DNA of 62,262 bases from Nostoc desertorum CM1-VF14 (GCA_019359245.1 JAHHHR010000046.1:1-62262); one strand, 5' to 3'. Numbered from the stretch's first letter, positions 1-8,924 are shown. Notes: generated from the letters alone by a model not told the origin. Program-made: numbers and translations.

Positions 1-900
1 ACAACAGTTGCAGAATTAGGAGCAATCTTTTGTTCCTGGTTGAAAGATTGCCGTGTTAACGTGGGTTGCTCGCCCAAACTTGGTGGGGCGGTTGTTGATA
101 CATCCGGTGTGCGTGTAAGTTTGGACTCATCACTGACATATGAGTTCGTAACTGTTGGTGGTATTGATGCATTTTGCACTGATGTTTCAGTACTTGTACT
201 ATCTAGGTTGAGTTGTGTCTGTGCGGTTAGATGATTGGGTAGATTTGATTGAGCAACTGGAGTTAATGTTTCTGATGTGGGTACAACAGTTGGAGAATTA
301 GGAGCAGTCTTTTGTTCCTGGTTGAGAGATTGCCGCGTTAACGTGGGTTGCTCGCCCAAACTTGGTGGGGCGGTTGTTGATACATCTGGTGTACGTGCAG
401 GTTTGGACTGATCACTGACATATGAGTTCGTAACTGTTGGTGGTACTGCTGCATTTTGCACTGATGTTTCAGTACTTGTACTATCTAGGTTGAGTTGTGT
501 CTGTGCGGTCAGATGATTGGGTAGATTTGATTGAGCAACTGGAGTTAATGTTTCTGGTATGGGTACAACAGTTGCAGAATTAGGAGCAGTCTTTTGTTCC
601 TGGTTGAGTGACTGCCGCGTTAACGTAGGTTGCTCGCCCAAACTTTGTGGGGGGGTTGTTGATACATCCGGTGTGCGTGTAAGTTTGGACTCATCACTGA
701 CATATGAGTTCGTAACTGTTGGTAGTATTGATGCATCTTGCACTGATGTTTCAGTACTTGTACTATCTAGGTTGAGCTGTGTCTGTGCGGTCAGATGATT
801 GGGTAGATTTGATTGAGCAACTGGAGTTAATGTTTCTGGTGTGGGTACAACAGTTGCAGAATTAGGAGCAATCTTTTGTTCCTGGTTGAGAGACTGCCGT
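1..900. repeat. 282-bp tandem repeat, about 3.2 copies in view
   Basis: The same sequence recurs with a period of exactly 282 bp; the landmark TGAGAGA(T/C)TGCCG falls at about 41, 323, 605 and 887. Because 282 is 94 codons, the repeat keeps the minus-strand frame. Copies differ by few substitutions, which indicates recent expansion or gene conversion. The array runs off the left edge, so the total copy number is unknown. Confidence 0.9.
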
Positions 901-1421
901 GTAACTTCAGACTCAATCTTCTTGGCAGAGTTTTTCTTGGTTGCCTTTTTAGCTTTAGCCAGAGAGTTTGTTTGAAGTTGAGCTTTAGTTTGTTTTTTAG
1001 ACTTAGTATTTTTCTGATTTAGCAACTTTGAAGAAGTAACATTTTTATTGGAACTATCACTAGTATTAATTTTGTTTGAACTCTTTGCAAAATTTTCAGG
1101 TTTCTCAATATTTTTTATATTAAAAGTTTCTAAGCTTGTATCCAAATCCTCAAATTTAAATTTGGTTGATTGGCTTAATAAATCAGTATTTAAAGCAGTA
1201 TTAAAGTTATCCCAGCTTCTAAGATGTTTGCTCTTTTCGCTTCCCATTAATAAGTCCGCTGGTGCCAACAGGGGTTTTAGAATTGCTAATGGCTTGATAA
1301 AATTTAATAAATTTAATAAACTAGAGCTTTTCTGTAATAAAACACTATTAGCAATACCTGAAAAACTATTCGATCCAAGTGGAGAAGATTTTATTCCTAA
1401 TTGAGATTGAATAATCTGCAT
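1..1421 (-). CDS. large tandem-repeat protein of the CIS locus (3' end outside window)
   Basis: Reading the minus strand from an ATG at 1421 gives an open frame of 473 codons with no stop to the window edge, so the gene continues to the left. It starts MQIIQSQLGIKSSP and has a Ser/Asn/Lys-rich region with a lysine-rich stretch (about residues 135-175). From about residue 180 it consists of near-identical 94-residue units rich in Thr, Pro, Ser and Gln that include the motif VAQSNLPNHLTAQTQLNLD. It lies 22 bp downstream of the tube-like gene in the same direction, so it is probably co-transcribed with the injection-system genes. I do not recognise the family. Low-complexity repeats could suit a structural, length-setting or surface protein, but this is inference. 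The overlapping plus-strand frames are shadows. Confidence 0.75.
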   Translation of the reverse strand, partial: MQIIQSQLGIKSSPLGSNSFSGIANSVLLQKSSSLLNLLNFIKPLAILKPLLAPADLLMGSEKSKHLRSWDNFNTALNTDLLSQSTKFKFEDLDTSLETFNIKNIEKPENFAKSSNKINTSDSSNKNVTSSKLLNQKNTKSKKQTKAQLQTNSLAKAKKATKKNSAKKIESEVTRQSLNQEQKIAPNSATVVPTPETLTPVAQSNLPNHLTAQTQLNLDSTSTETSVQDASILPTVTNSYVSDESKLTRTPDVSTTPPQSLGEQPTLTRQSLNQEQKTAPNSATVVPIPETLTPVAQSNLPNHLTAQTQLNLDSTSTETSVQNAAVPPTVTNSYVSDQSKPARTPDVSTTAPPSLGEQPTLTRQSLNQEQKTAPNSPTVVPTSETLTPVAQSNLPNHLTAQTQLNLDSTSTETSVQNASIPPTVTNSYVSDESKLTRTPDVSTTAPPSLGEQPTLTRQSFNQEQKIAPNSATV

Positions 1422-1443
1422 AGTTTAGGTGAATAAATTGAAA

Positions 1444-1968
1444 CTAGTTAGAGGTAAAAAAGCCCGATTTAGACCGTGTGGTAGGATTACCACCGCCTCC
1501 TTTTTTAGCAACTTTTAAACCCTCATATGCTAAAGTAAGTTCTTCAATAGCAACTGAACTCCCATCTGCCTGAAGATCTGAAGATTTCCAGCCTATAGGA
1601 ATAGCACCAATGAGAGTCCAGCTTTGCATTGTTTCACCTGCTTGGTTAAAAACTAAAATGTTGACATTTTGTCTAAGATTATTTTCACCATTCTGTTCAT
1701 CAAAAATTTTAGTGGCCCAATTCAAAAAACCAAAGTTCTCTGTAATTCCACGTTTGAGAGTAACGTCTGTAAATTCTACATGGCCTAAGTAAACACGTTG
1801 CTGATCGTTGACACCACCTTCATGAAAAATGTTTTTTTGAATCTGAAAGCCCAAGCCCGAACATTCAGTAAAAGATGCAGCAATAGTGCTGTCTATTTCT
1901 ACATAAAAACGATTAGTAGTAACATAATTGAGTTCATGCTTAACATTACCATTACTACTATTAACCAT
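1444..1968 (-). CDS. phage tail tube (T4 gp19-like) protein of a contractile injection system
   Basis: This 174-residue protein has the layout of the gp19/Afp1-Afp5 tube family: an N-terminal FYVEIDSTIAASFTECSGLG strand region, a central LGHVEFTDVTLKRGI motif, and a C-terminal IEELTLAYEGLKV strand. The last residues (GGGGNPTTRSKSGFFTSN) form a short flexible tail. It differs clearly from the two tube genes at 5717 and 6326, so it could be the tube initiator (Afp5/Pvc5-like) joining the tube to the baseplate; that role is inferred. Its ATG overlaps the TAA stop of the upstream 84-residue gene (TAATG), indicating translational coupling. Confidence 0.8.
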   Translation of the reverse strand: MVNSSNGNVKHELNYVTTNRFYVEIDSTIAASFTECSGLGFQIQKNIFHEGGVNDQQRVYLGHVEFTDVTLKRGITENFGFLNWATKIFDEQNGENNLRQNVNILVFNQAGETMQSWTLIGAIPIGWKSSDLQADGSSVAIEELTLAYEGLKVAKKGGGGNPTTRSKSGFFTSN

Positions 1969-2222
1969 TATAAATACCTCTGTTGACCATAATTTGTAAT
2001 CCTCTCCCTTTGCAATTGCAAGTCTTCCACTAAGAGTTCATATACACGATCTGTAAGCTGGTTTAAAAACATCTCGTCAGTAAAATAATCTCTTAATGTT
2101 ACGGCTGCTTGAAAATGCGCGGATGTTATCGAAGTTGCTCTGTATCCACCTATACCACTTATATCTCCAATTGATGATGGAGAATTTAAAAATTTTCTTA
2201 TTTCTCTTTCATTAGAGTCCAT
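1968..2222 (-). CDS. small conserved CIS-associated protein (function unknown)
   Basis: An 84-residue protein, predicted soluble, with a helical C-terminal half (TDRVYELLVEDLQLQRERI). It is first in the minus-strand operon and its stop codon overlaps the start of the tube-like gene. Its size and place resemble the small accessory proteins found between tube and baseplate genes in injection-system clusters. I cannot name a family. Confidence that it is a gene comes from the coupled overlap and the tight operon context. Confidence 0.6.
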   Translation of the reverse strand: MDSNEREIRKFLNSPSSIGDISGIGGYRATSITSAHFQAAVTLRDYFTDEMFLNQLTDRVYELLVEDLQLQRERITNYGQQRYL

Positions 2223-2759
2223 AACTGAAATAATGCATTCTCAATTTAAGGCTAGACGCATTGCATCAAAAGTAAAATTAGCCAAAGGTCGAATAGATAT
2301 CAACTTAATCAACGACAGTAGACTAAAAAGTTTTGTGATAGCAATTTAATGCTGGTCTTTAAAAATACAAACTCTGAGCAAATTACTGGAAGAGGTGTTC
2401 AGAAAAGAGCGATCGCAAAACTTTTAGGTATACTAACTGTCCCCAGCGATCGCACAAAGAGAGGTAAATTTATATGAGGATTTAAAACAACTAGACAGGG
2501 ATCTTGGTAAGGTTGCTAGTAATGTCAATGTTGGCTTTACGAATGATTTGAGTAAATCATTGGTGGGATGATTATTGGCAAACTGTTTCTTGATTATCGT
2601 TATCATGTAGTTTTTCAATAGTTCAGTATCAAGCGCGATCGCCCATCCATGAACTACTTTTGACCACACCCGAAGAATATCGACAAAAGTCTAATTAACA
2701 TCATAAGCTTTATGCCTTTAATCTATATTTATTAGGTAAACTACTGATTAAGCAGTTTC
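2223..2759. other. divergent intergenic region with decayed coding traces
   Basis: This lies between the minus-strand tube-like operon and the plus-strand Pvc16-like gene, so promoters for both should be here. The segment at about 2470-2570 reads on the plus strand as a short frame (LYEDLKQLDRDLGKVASNV) ending in TGA, which looks like the tail of a lost gene. Two HIP1-type GCGATCGC sites are present. I see no intact gene. Confidence 0.4.
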
Positions 2760-3638
2760 ATGCTTATTTTTGTTCTCCAAACTCTGGCGGAAATTCTAGC
2801 CGGAGGAACTTCCCTCACTAGTACAGAACAGATTGACTTCAGCCATCCCGGCAATCGTAGAGATAATGGGGCTGGACCCATCATTAATTTGTACTTCTAC
2901 GATATTCGTGAAAGTAAGCAGATACAGCATACTGGTAGGCAAGTTGTTGAACGCAAGGTTGCTCAAGAAAGTTTGCATCCTGCAAATGTATCTAGACCTC
3001 CTACTGCTGATGTATCTTGGTCTCCTACCTGGTTTGATATGTCACTGCTGTTGACAGCTTGGGACCACACAACTTTAAGTCAGCATCTCCTTCTCAGCGA
3101 GGCGTTAAGCACGTTGCTACGCAATCGCTCCCTACGAGAAGAGTTTTTAGTTCCCGAACTGCGTGGTTATGGCAATTTGCCCATGTCAGTTGCAGTAGAG
3201 CCATTAATAGAGATGGGTTCTTTGTGGAGTGCGTTGAGCATTCCCTTACGTCCAGCCTTGTATATTACAGTGACAATACCATTTAAGGCACAGAGTACAA
3301 CGCCAAATTTGGTCTGGGAACGAGTTTTTAATACACAAAGCCAACACCACGCAAAGCAACCAAATAGTAACGCTAAAGCTAACATCAAGCGGGTAGCGAT
3401 TGCGGGAATTGTTAAAAATGCAGTTTCAGAACAGCCGCTTTCTGAAATCAAAGTTAGCTTAATGGGAACTCACAAATCATCGATCACCAATCAAGAAGGG
3501 TTATTCTTCTTTGAAGATTTGAATTTAGGGAATTACATCGTAACACTAAATGGCAATGGTTTCAGCTCTCTAAACAGTAATTTCCTAGTCGATAGCTCTA
3601 CATTCACCTTTAAAGAAATTTTACTAGCTCCTATTTGA
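2760..3638 (+). CDS. DUF4255/Pvc16-like tail terminator with C-terminal carboxypeptidase-regulatory-like domain
   Basis: Residues 1-190 match the DUF4255 (Pvc16_N) pattern: a helix LQTLAEILAGG at the start, then INLYFYDIRES, then a conserved RPPTADVSWSPTWFDMSLLL region and strands near YITVTIPF. Members cap the end of the sheath/tube in Photorhabdus virulence cassette-like systems. Residues 210-292 resemble a carboxypeptidase-regulatory/SdrD-B beta-sandwich (IAGIVKNAVSEQPLSEIKVS, then GLFFFEDLNLGNYIVTLNG), a common C-terminal extension in cyanobacterial members that may be surface-exposed. The domain order supports a cap protein encoded just before the sheath. Confidence 0.8.
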   Translation: MLIFVLQTLAEILAGGTSLTSTEQIDFSHPGNRRDNGAGPIINLYFYDIRESKQIQHTGRQVVERKVAQESLHPANVSRPPTADVSWSPTWFDMSLLLTAWDHTTLSQHLLLSEALSTLLRNRSLREEFLVPELRGYGNLPMSVAVEPLIEMGSLWSALSIPLRPALYITVTIPFKAQSTTPNLVWERVFNTQSQHHAKQPNSNAKANIKRVAIAGIVKNAVSEQPLSEIKVSLMGTHKSSITNQEGLFFFEDLNLGNYIVTLNGNGFSSLNSNFLVDSSTFTFKEILLAPI

Positions 3639-3955
3639 CCGAAGAAGAATTCAGGCGTCAGGAGTTGGAATGAACTTCTGTGCGACTGGTAAGACAGTGC
3701 GAGTGACGGTCCTCCAACGCCAGATACCTGCAAAGTAAAAACACCAGGTGCTCTAGGGAGACCCTAAGAAAGACCGCACTGCTCCTCTCCCGCATTACTG
3801 GCTCCTGCGTAGGCAACTGCACTTTTCGCAGCGAGACAGAGGTCTTCCTCAATAGTCGTAAGGCGTGGCGTCAGCCATAGGGTAGATGAATAAGAGAATT
3901 ATTAAGTATTTTCTTGCTTTTGGATTAAAGACGTTCTTATTTGGAGAAAATTATT
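3639..3955. other. intergenic region before the sheath gene
   Basis: About 317 bp without a gene. The first two thirds (about 3650-3880) consist of the short repeat-like motifs seen in Nostocales intergenic DNA (for example CTCCAACGCCAGATACCTGC and GGCGTGGCGTCAGCCAT). The sequence turns AT-rich from about 3880. A clear ribosome-binding site (GGAG at 3943-3946) precedes the sheath ATG at 3956. Confidence 0.4.
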
Positions 3956-5623
3956 ATGCCTAGACTTGATTACTTTGCTCCTGGTGTTTATGTTGAAGAA
4001 ATTGACCGAGGTAGCCGACCGATAGAGGGTGTCAGCACGGCAGTTGCTGGATTTGTGGGTTTTACAGAAGATGTACGTGGTGGAGCTGAACTCTACAAGC
4101 CCATGCTAGTGACAAACTGGACGCAGTATTTAAACTACTTTGCCCGTCCGCAATCTGAGGGCTTCACCGACTTCAACGCCTATTTACCTTTTGCAGTATA
4201 TGGCTATTTTATGAATGGAGGAGGTCGTTGCTGGATAACTAGCATTGGTACTCAATTACCCACAGCAGTTAGATCTACAACACCAGAACCCGCCACCTTA
4301 CAAATCAGCGGTCGTGGAAATCGTCCGTCTCTGTTATTTACCATGCGTCCCGAGCAAGCAGCAGGCGGACCGCTCAGTATAGTCATCAATGATAGTGGAC
4401 CCCGCGCTCTTCCTGAAGGAACAGAAGGAGAACCACCTTCAAACAATGGAGAGTACTTCATCATCCAAATTCGTCGGGGAGAAGAAGTTCTCGAGCAATA
4501 TGAAAACTTAACCATGAACCGCGAACCAGCTGCTCAAATAGCAACATACGCAGTAGCGGCATTACGAAATTCCCTGTACGTCAACGTTACAGATACATCC
4601 CGAAATGGAAGTCCCCTAGCCAGACGTCCAGCTAATAGCCAATACGAATTAACAATTCCTATCGTTCCATCCACCCCTGACAGGTTTTCACAAGATTTAG
4701 AAGGGGTACGTGACGACCGTACAGGTGTGCGTGGAATTTTTGAAATTGATGAAATTACCATGTTAGCCTGTCCCGATCTGATGCGGGCGTATGAAGCACA
4801 GGTAATTAACTTAGATCAAGTTCATGGCATTATGGAATTGATGGTCAGTATGTGTGAAGGATCTGCAAGTGGTGATATTCCCAATCCACCCAACCGCATG
4901 ATTTTACTCGATCCTCCGCCAGAAAGTACCAAACCCCAGCAAGTGGTAGAGTGGCTGCAAAGCTTCAACCGTCGTTCCATGTTTGCAGCACTTTATTATC
5001 CTTGGATTAAAGTAGCCAATCCACGCAACGGCGGGAGACCAATTCTAGTCCCTCCTTGCGGTCATATGATGGGTGTTTGGTGTCGTACCGACGAGACTCG
5101 AGGAGTTTACAAAGCACCTGCAAACGAAGTACCTAGAGGTGTCATTGGTTTAGCTTACGAGACTAATTTCCGCGAGCAAGAGCTTTTAAACCCACTTGGC
5201 ATTAACTGCATTCGCAACTTCCCCAATCGAGGAATTCGTATCTGGGGAGCAAGAACTTTAGTTGAACCAGATAAGACCGAGTGGCGATATATTAGTGTAC
5301 GTAGATTGATTAGCTATATCGAAAAATCGATTGAATTAGGTACTCAATGGGTTGTTTTTGAACCTAACGATGAGTTTTTGTGGGCTAGGGTTATACGAGT
5401 TGTCAGTAATTTCCTAGAACGGATTTGGCGTGAAGGTGGTCTATTTGGAGCTACGCCTCAGCAAGCTTTTTATGTCAAATGTGATGAGGAACTCAATCCC
5501 GCAGAGACCAGAATTTTAGGAAGGTTGTATGTCGAAGTAGGCGTTTGTCCTGTACGCCCTGCTGAATTTGTTATCTTTCGGCTCAGTCAGTGGAATGGTT
5601 TTGAAGGTAATGAAGGTGAGTAG
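3956..5623 (+). CDS. contractile tail sheath protein
   Basis: The 555-residue product begins MPRLDYFAPGVYVEEIDRGS, the classic N-terminus of CIS/phage sheath proteins (PGVYVEE motif). It carries the sheath C-terminal signature NPLGINCIRNFPNRGIRIWGARTL followed by the WRYISVRRLISYIEKSI and WVVFEPND core. The sheath contracts around the inner tube and drives it through the target membrane. The ATG at 3956 is chosen over the upstream TTG at 3941 because GGAG lies 9 bp before it and the protein then starts at the conserved motif. The length is normal for single-sheath injection systems. It is followed at 94 bp by the first tube gene. Confidence 0.93.
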   Translation: MPRLDYFAPGVYVEEIDRGSRPIEGVSTAVAGFVGFTEDVRGGAELYKPMLVTNWTQYLNYFARPQSEGFTDFNAYLPFAVYGYFMNGGGRCWITSIGTQLPTAVRSTTPEPATLQISGRGNRPSLLFTMRPEQAAGGPLSIVINDSGPRALPEGTEGEPPSNNGEYFIIQIRRGEEVLEQYENLTMNREPAAQIATYAVAALRNSLYVNVTDTSRNGSPLARRPANSQYELTIPIVPSTPDRFSQDLEGVRDDRTGVRGIFEIDEITMLACPDLMRAYEAQVINLDQVHGIMELMVSMCEGSASGDIPNPPNRMILLDPPPESTKPQQVVEWLQSFNRRSMFAALYYPWIKVANPRNGGRPILVPPCGHMMGVWCRTDETRGVYKAPANEVPRGVIGLAYETNFREQELLNPLGINCIRNFPNRGIRIWGARTLVEPDKTEWRYISVRRLISYIEKSIELGTQWVVFEPNDEFLWARVIRVVSNFLERIWREGGLFGATPQQAFYVKCDEELNPAETRILGRLYVEVGVCPVRPAEFVIFRLSQWNGFEGNEGE

Positions 5624-5716
5624 GTCACTAAATCAAAGCATTCTACTTTTTTTCCATTATTTGTTTAATGTCTTCGTTTTACTTTTCCACGATTTTGATT
5701 TAAAGGAACCCAAATC

Positions 5717-6190
5717 ATGACACAAGCAAAAGAATTTCTCACGAGTTTTAGTTTCTATCTACAGATAGACGGAGTCGTGGACAATTTACCCATTAAGTCA
5801 TTTTCAACTGCACAAGTTGAAACAGAAGTTCCATCGCAAATTATGGGTACTACCAAACAAGGTAAAGCTGTCTTACAGGCAACTCCCACGGTTGTGAATA
5901 GTAATCCTATTGATCTAACAGTTACAACCATGATTATGGATGGTGATAAGCAGTTTTTTGAGTGGTTTAAAAAGTGTATTGCGCCTGATGGTGGTAGCAG
6001 GCAAGTGATGACAGAACGTAAAAGTGGTTCTGTATTCGCTCTTAAGCAAGAAGGTTCAATTTCATATCAATGTGATTTTAAAAATGCCTTCCCAAAATCT
6101 TATCAACCAGCAGAGTTTGATGCTTCTTCAGGTGAGATGGCTACTGAACAGTGGACTATCGTTTGTGAATCCTTCTTACGTACTAAATAA
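5717..6190 (+). CDS. tail tube protein, first copy
   Basis: A 157-residue gp19-like inner tube protein directly downstream of the sheath. It has strands LTSFSFYLQIDGVVDNLPIKS and VVNSNPIDLTVTTMIMDG, and the helix QFFEWFKKCI characteristic of the family, and ends with the WTIVCESFLRT strand. Sheath-tube-tube order is typical of extracellular and thylakoid-anchored CIS loci. It shares overall design, but little sequence, with the next tube gene, so the tube may be made of two subunits or one may form a specialised ring (inference). Confidence 0.85.
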   Translation: MTQAKEFLTSFSFYLQIDGVVDNLPIKSFSTAQVETEVPSQIMGTTKQGKAVLQATPTVVNSNPIDLTVTTMIMDGDKQFFEWFKKCIAPDGGSRQVMTERKSGSVFALKQEGSISYQCDFKNAFPKSYQPAEFDASSGEMATEQWTIVCESFLRTK

Positions 6191-6210
6191 TATTATTTGG
6201 TAGAGTATTT

Positions 6211-6258
6211 GGGAGCCAGTGCGTTGCGGGGGTTTCCCCCGTTGAAGCACTTGGTGCC
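6211..6258. repeat. hairpin repeat between tube genes
   Basis: The segment contains the perfect inverted core GGGGG-TTT-CCCCC (6228-6240) flanked by GCCAGTGC and GCACTTGGTGCC arms, forming a strong hairpin. Such elements are common cyanobacterial repeats. Sitting between two tube genes, it could attenuate transcription and set the ratio of upstream (sheath, tube 1) to downstream products. It lacks a clear U-tract, so I do not call it a terminator. Confidence 0.5.
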
Positions 6259-6325
6259 ATTGAGTATTGGTTTAATTACCCTTACACTCTGCCCGATACC
6301 CAATATTAATAGAGAGTTGTAAACA

Positions 6326-6805
6326 ATGGTAGCCACAGTTGAATATCTCGCCAGTAATAATTTTTTCGTAGAATTGACTTTGGACGGTTCAAAAGAGCCA
6401 GTTGATGGAACCTTTCTTGAATGTCAAGGATTTCAGTGTACGCAGGATGTTATTGAAATTTGTGAAGTGACTGCTAACAAGTGGGGTAGCGCACAGAAAG
6501 GTCAAGTCGTTAAAACTAAGATTCCTGGCAACATTAACAGTGGAAATTTGACTTTATCTAGGTGTTTGAGCTATTCTCCAACATTTTGGAAGTGGTTTGA
6601 AACTGTTTATGAAGGTAATTGGGCTAAACAAGCTAAAGATGCTTCCATAACTATCCTTTCTCAAGCAAATAAACCACAAGCAAGATTTGAGTTAGCAGGA
6701 GCATGGCCTGCTAATTATAAAATTGGAGATGTGAACGCTCAGGGGACTGAAATGCTGATTGAGGAAGTAGAAATTGCTTTCCAAAGTTTTAAGCGCACGA
6801 AGTAA
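6326..6805 (+). CDS. tail tube protein, second copy
   Basis: A 159-residue gp19-like protein: NNFFVELTLDGSKEPVDGTF at the N-terminus, then ECQGFQCTQDVIEICEVT, the central helix SPTFWKWFETVYEGNW and a C-terminal MLIEEVEIAFQSFKRTK strand. This pattern is the tube fold in which beta-barrel subunits stack as hexameric rings inside the sheath. It is preceded by a spacer with a hairpin and followed after 12 bp by an assembly-chaperone-like gene, which suggests translation in one operon. Confidence 0.85.
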   Translation: MVATVEYLASNNFFVELTLDGSKEPVDGTFLECQGFQCTQDVIEICEVTANKWGSAQKGQVVKTKIPGNINSGNLTLSRCLSYSPTFWKWFETVYEGNWAKQAKDASITILSQANKPQARFELAGAWPANYKIGDVNAQGTEMLIEEVEIAFQSFKRTK

Positions 6806-6817
6806 TTAGGAAGCTAT

Positions 6818-7165
6818 ATGTTTCAAACAGAATTTGAATTTACATTGCCGAAGGGCTATTTAGATACTGACAACAACCTTCACCGCAAAGGGGTAATGCG
6901 ACTTGCAACAGCTATGGATGAAATTATTCCCTTGCGCGATCCCCGTGTTGCATCTAACCCAGCTTATGCCACAATCATTATCCTGTCGCGAGTCATTACT
7001 TGCTTAGGAGCATTATCTGAAGTGTCTCCCATGATAGTGGAAAACTTTTTTGCTCAAGATGTGAATTACCTCCAGAATTTTTACCGTCAAATAAATGGTT
7101 TGGAGAGCGAATTTATTGTATCAGAAGAAGCTATCAACTCTTCTGTCCAACGGACTCATCCTTGA
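6818..7165 (+). CDS. tail assembly chaperone-like protein A
   Basis: A 115-residue protein, homologous along its length to the next gene: TEFEFTLPKGYLDTDNNLHR, KGVMRLATAMDEI, NPAYATIIILSRVITCLG. Small proteins of this type follow tube genes in CIS clusters and phage tails, and probably assist tube or baseplate assembly. Compared with its neighbour it lacks the C-terminal CPHC metal-binding motif, so the pair has diverged. It starts 12 bp after the tube stop. Confidence 0.65.
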   Translation: MFQTEFEFTLPKGYLDTDNNLHRKGVMRLATAMDEIIPLRDPRVASNPAYATIIILSRVITCLGALSEVSPMIVENFFAQDVNYLQNFYRQINGLESEFIVSEEAINSSVQRTHP

Positions 7166-7194
7166 ACAAGGTATTCTCTAATTTGCATTAACTT

Positions 7195-7575
7195 ATGCGC
7201 CGGAAAGATACTCTTTACACTGAATTTACCTTTACCTTACCTCAAGGTTTGATTGATGACCAAAACAGAGTGCATCGTCAGGGAGTGATGCGTTTGGCTA
7301 CTGCAAAGGATGAAATTTTGGTGCATAAAGATCCAAAAGTTCAAGAGAATCCAGCCTACGGTGCATTAATCATGCTTTCACGAGTGATTACTCGATTGGG
7401 AAGTCTAACTTCAGTGGCCCCTGAATTATTAGAACGCCTGATTTTACGTGATATTGCTTATCTTAGGGAATTTTACAATAGAGTCAACCAGCAAGGCAAC
7501 GCACACATCCATACTCAATGTCCTCATTGCAACACTGATTTGTCTGTGAAGCTAGAGCTATCGGGGGAGTCATAA
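7195..7575 (+). CDS. tail assembly chaperone-like protein B with a CxxC motif
   Basis: A 126-residue paralogue of the preceding protein (TEFTFTLPQGLIDDQNRVHR, QGVMRLATAKDEI, NPAYGALIMLSRVITRLG). It ends with HIHTQCPHCNTDLSVKLELS, where CPHC could hold half of a metal site. Tandem duplication and loss of the Cys motif in copy A is the simplest history. The role is inferred from position only. After this gene the cluster is interrupted by about 1.1 kb of decayed DNA before the AAA+ gene. Confidence 0.65.
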   Translation: MRRKDTLYTEFTFTLPQGLIDDQNRVHRQGVMRLATAKDEILVHKDPKVQENPAYGALIMLSRVITRLGSLTSVAPELLERLILRDIAYLREFYNRVNQQGNAHIHTQCPHCNTDLSVKLELSGES

Positions 7576-8720
7576 GCTACCCCTTTGATAAATAAAATTA
7601 ACTAAAAATTAATATGAAATTAAAAGTTAGCTGCTCACCAACCTTAAGTGAAGTCAATGAAGTTGACTTTACCTCAGAAACTACAAGAAGATGCGTCAAA
7701 CTACGTCAAACTTATAGATAGGTGCATTTAGTAATTTTGTTATAAGTCGTCCCTTCCAAATCGAGGTTTCAGAAAGTCTTGAAGAATTGGAGAAAGCTCT
7801 CAAATATGCCACAGCAGCAAGTAGCGAAGAAAGATTGCTTTCTTCTGTATTGGCTCAAGAGTAGGCAAGTCAACCCCAGGCGATGCCTACGGCGGTAAAC
7901 TACGCTAGCTGAAGGTTTAGGACGTGATGAAGCAACCATAGCTCCTGTATGTTCGCTCATACGCTCGTTGTTGAAGGCTGAGGCGCACCACAAACTCCAT
8001 CAGAGTAAAAACTCGTAAAGCAACATTTAACAAAAACATTAACCCAGTAATTCGGTCTTGATTTTGAAAGTAAATTGGTAGGGCAGGTAAAGAACCCCTT
8101 TTAAAACGATGAAAACCGCGTTCTAAAAGCCATTAATCCCGGTAATACATTACCGATTGCGTAATGGTTAGCTGTTCAATAGATACATTGGTTACATACA
8201 ATCCCCAACCAGCTAAGGTTTGAGCTTCAACAATTTAAGAGCTTTGATTACTATAAGTACACGTCGCATTTTTATTGCGATTACTAGTTTTTGCCCATAC
8301 AAACATATCTTTGCTACCGCTCATAGACGCTTAAAATGCTCCCTAACACTGCTTAATCTGAAGTTAAATTGCCTTTTACTTATTTCTAATTAATGATACT
8401 TTGGGCTTGGGTTGATTTAAGTCTTGTTTTAGAAGGCTTAATTTTATGAACAGAGCATTTTGATTTTAGTGCTAATAAAAAGATAGAAACTATTTTAGTT
8501 TTATAACTGCGGTTTTCTACTTAATTTATCTCCGCGTCTAAATTTTGATTGATGATGTATCAAGAAAATGCCTCACATCAGGTCATGTAAATTGATTTTT
8601 ACTGATTGTGAGAAATCTAAGGAGCGATCGCTCCTTAGATTTGGAAGTACTTGGTGACTTATCCGACACTTTGCTGATGCACAAATAACTGTAACTCTAC
8701 CCATCGTACAATTATGTGGT
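7576..8720. other. decayed region inside the CIS cluster
   Basis: No intact gene. A short frame at 7614-7720 (MKLKVSCSPTLSEVNEVDF) and a segment at about 7765-7863 that reads ESLEELEKALKYATAASSEE before a TAG look like remains of one or two small CIS proteins. Short Nostoc-type repeats occupy about 7870-7990, then comes the transposase remnant listed separately. The rest, 8240-8720, is AT-rich with a palindromic HIP1 block at 8620-8642. Confidence 0.5.
7994..8240 (-). pseudogene. IS4-superfamily (IS1634-like) transposase remnant, C-terminal part
   Basis: The minus strand translates, across one stop and probable frame slips, to pieces such as LERGFHRFKRGSLPALPIYF and ITGLMFLLNVALRVFTLMEF. This matches the conserved C-terminal end (ERGF-RLKG, then RVTGL-LLS-ALRVLTL) of cyanobacterial IS1634/IS4-like transposases. 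No complete transposase or terminal repeats can be seen, so it is a dead fragment. It marks an old insertion that probably broke up this part of the CIS cluster. Confidence 0.65.
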
Positions 8721-8906
8721 GTGGAAGTTGCACAGAAGTGGGCGGTAGCAGCTGCTGGTTGTCAGATGTCGGGGCGATCGCTTAATTCATATTTTGGTTC
8801 GGTAAGGCTCTCTGTTAAGAATCTCAATCCAGGAACTTACTTAGTACAGATACAAGTATATGGGGCAAAAAGCCTCCCTGCAAACCAATCAAGCTGGGCA
8901 ATATGA
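8721..8906 (+). pseudogene. fragment of a DUF4255-type or IPT-like CIS protein
   Basis: A 61-residue frame whose last half (VRLSVKNLNPGTYLVQIQVYG) resembles the final beta strands of cyanobacterial Pvc16-type proteins, where a GTYLVRVQVDGAES-like motif is common. No N-terminal domain is present. It stands 18 bp before the AAA+ gene. The likely reading is the 3' remnant of a CIS gene lost in the decayed region; a genuine small gene cannot be excluded. Confidence 0.35.
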
Positions 8907-8924
8907 TTCACTACAGGTAACTAT

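Noticed and set aside
1..900. 282-bp repeats considered as a CRISPR or satellite array
   Set aside because: The whole period is conserved with no variable spacers, and the period is in phase with an open reading frame.
1048..1404. Plus-strand 118-codon frame
   Set aside because: It lies opposite the open minus-strand repeat protein, which continues smoothly from the CIS operon; the plus-strand product is a hydrophobic low-complexity shadow.
2433..2669. 78-codon minus-strand frame
   Set aside because: It is rich in translated HIP1 and AT-rich sequence, has no ribosome-binding site and conflicts with a more plausible plus-strand remnant.
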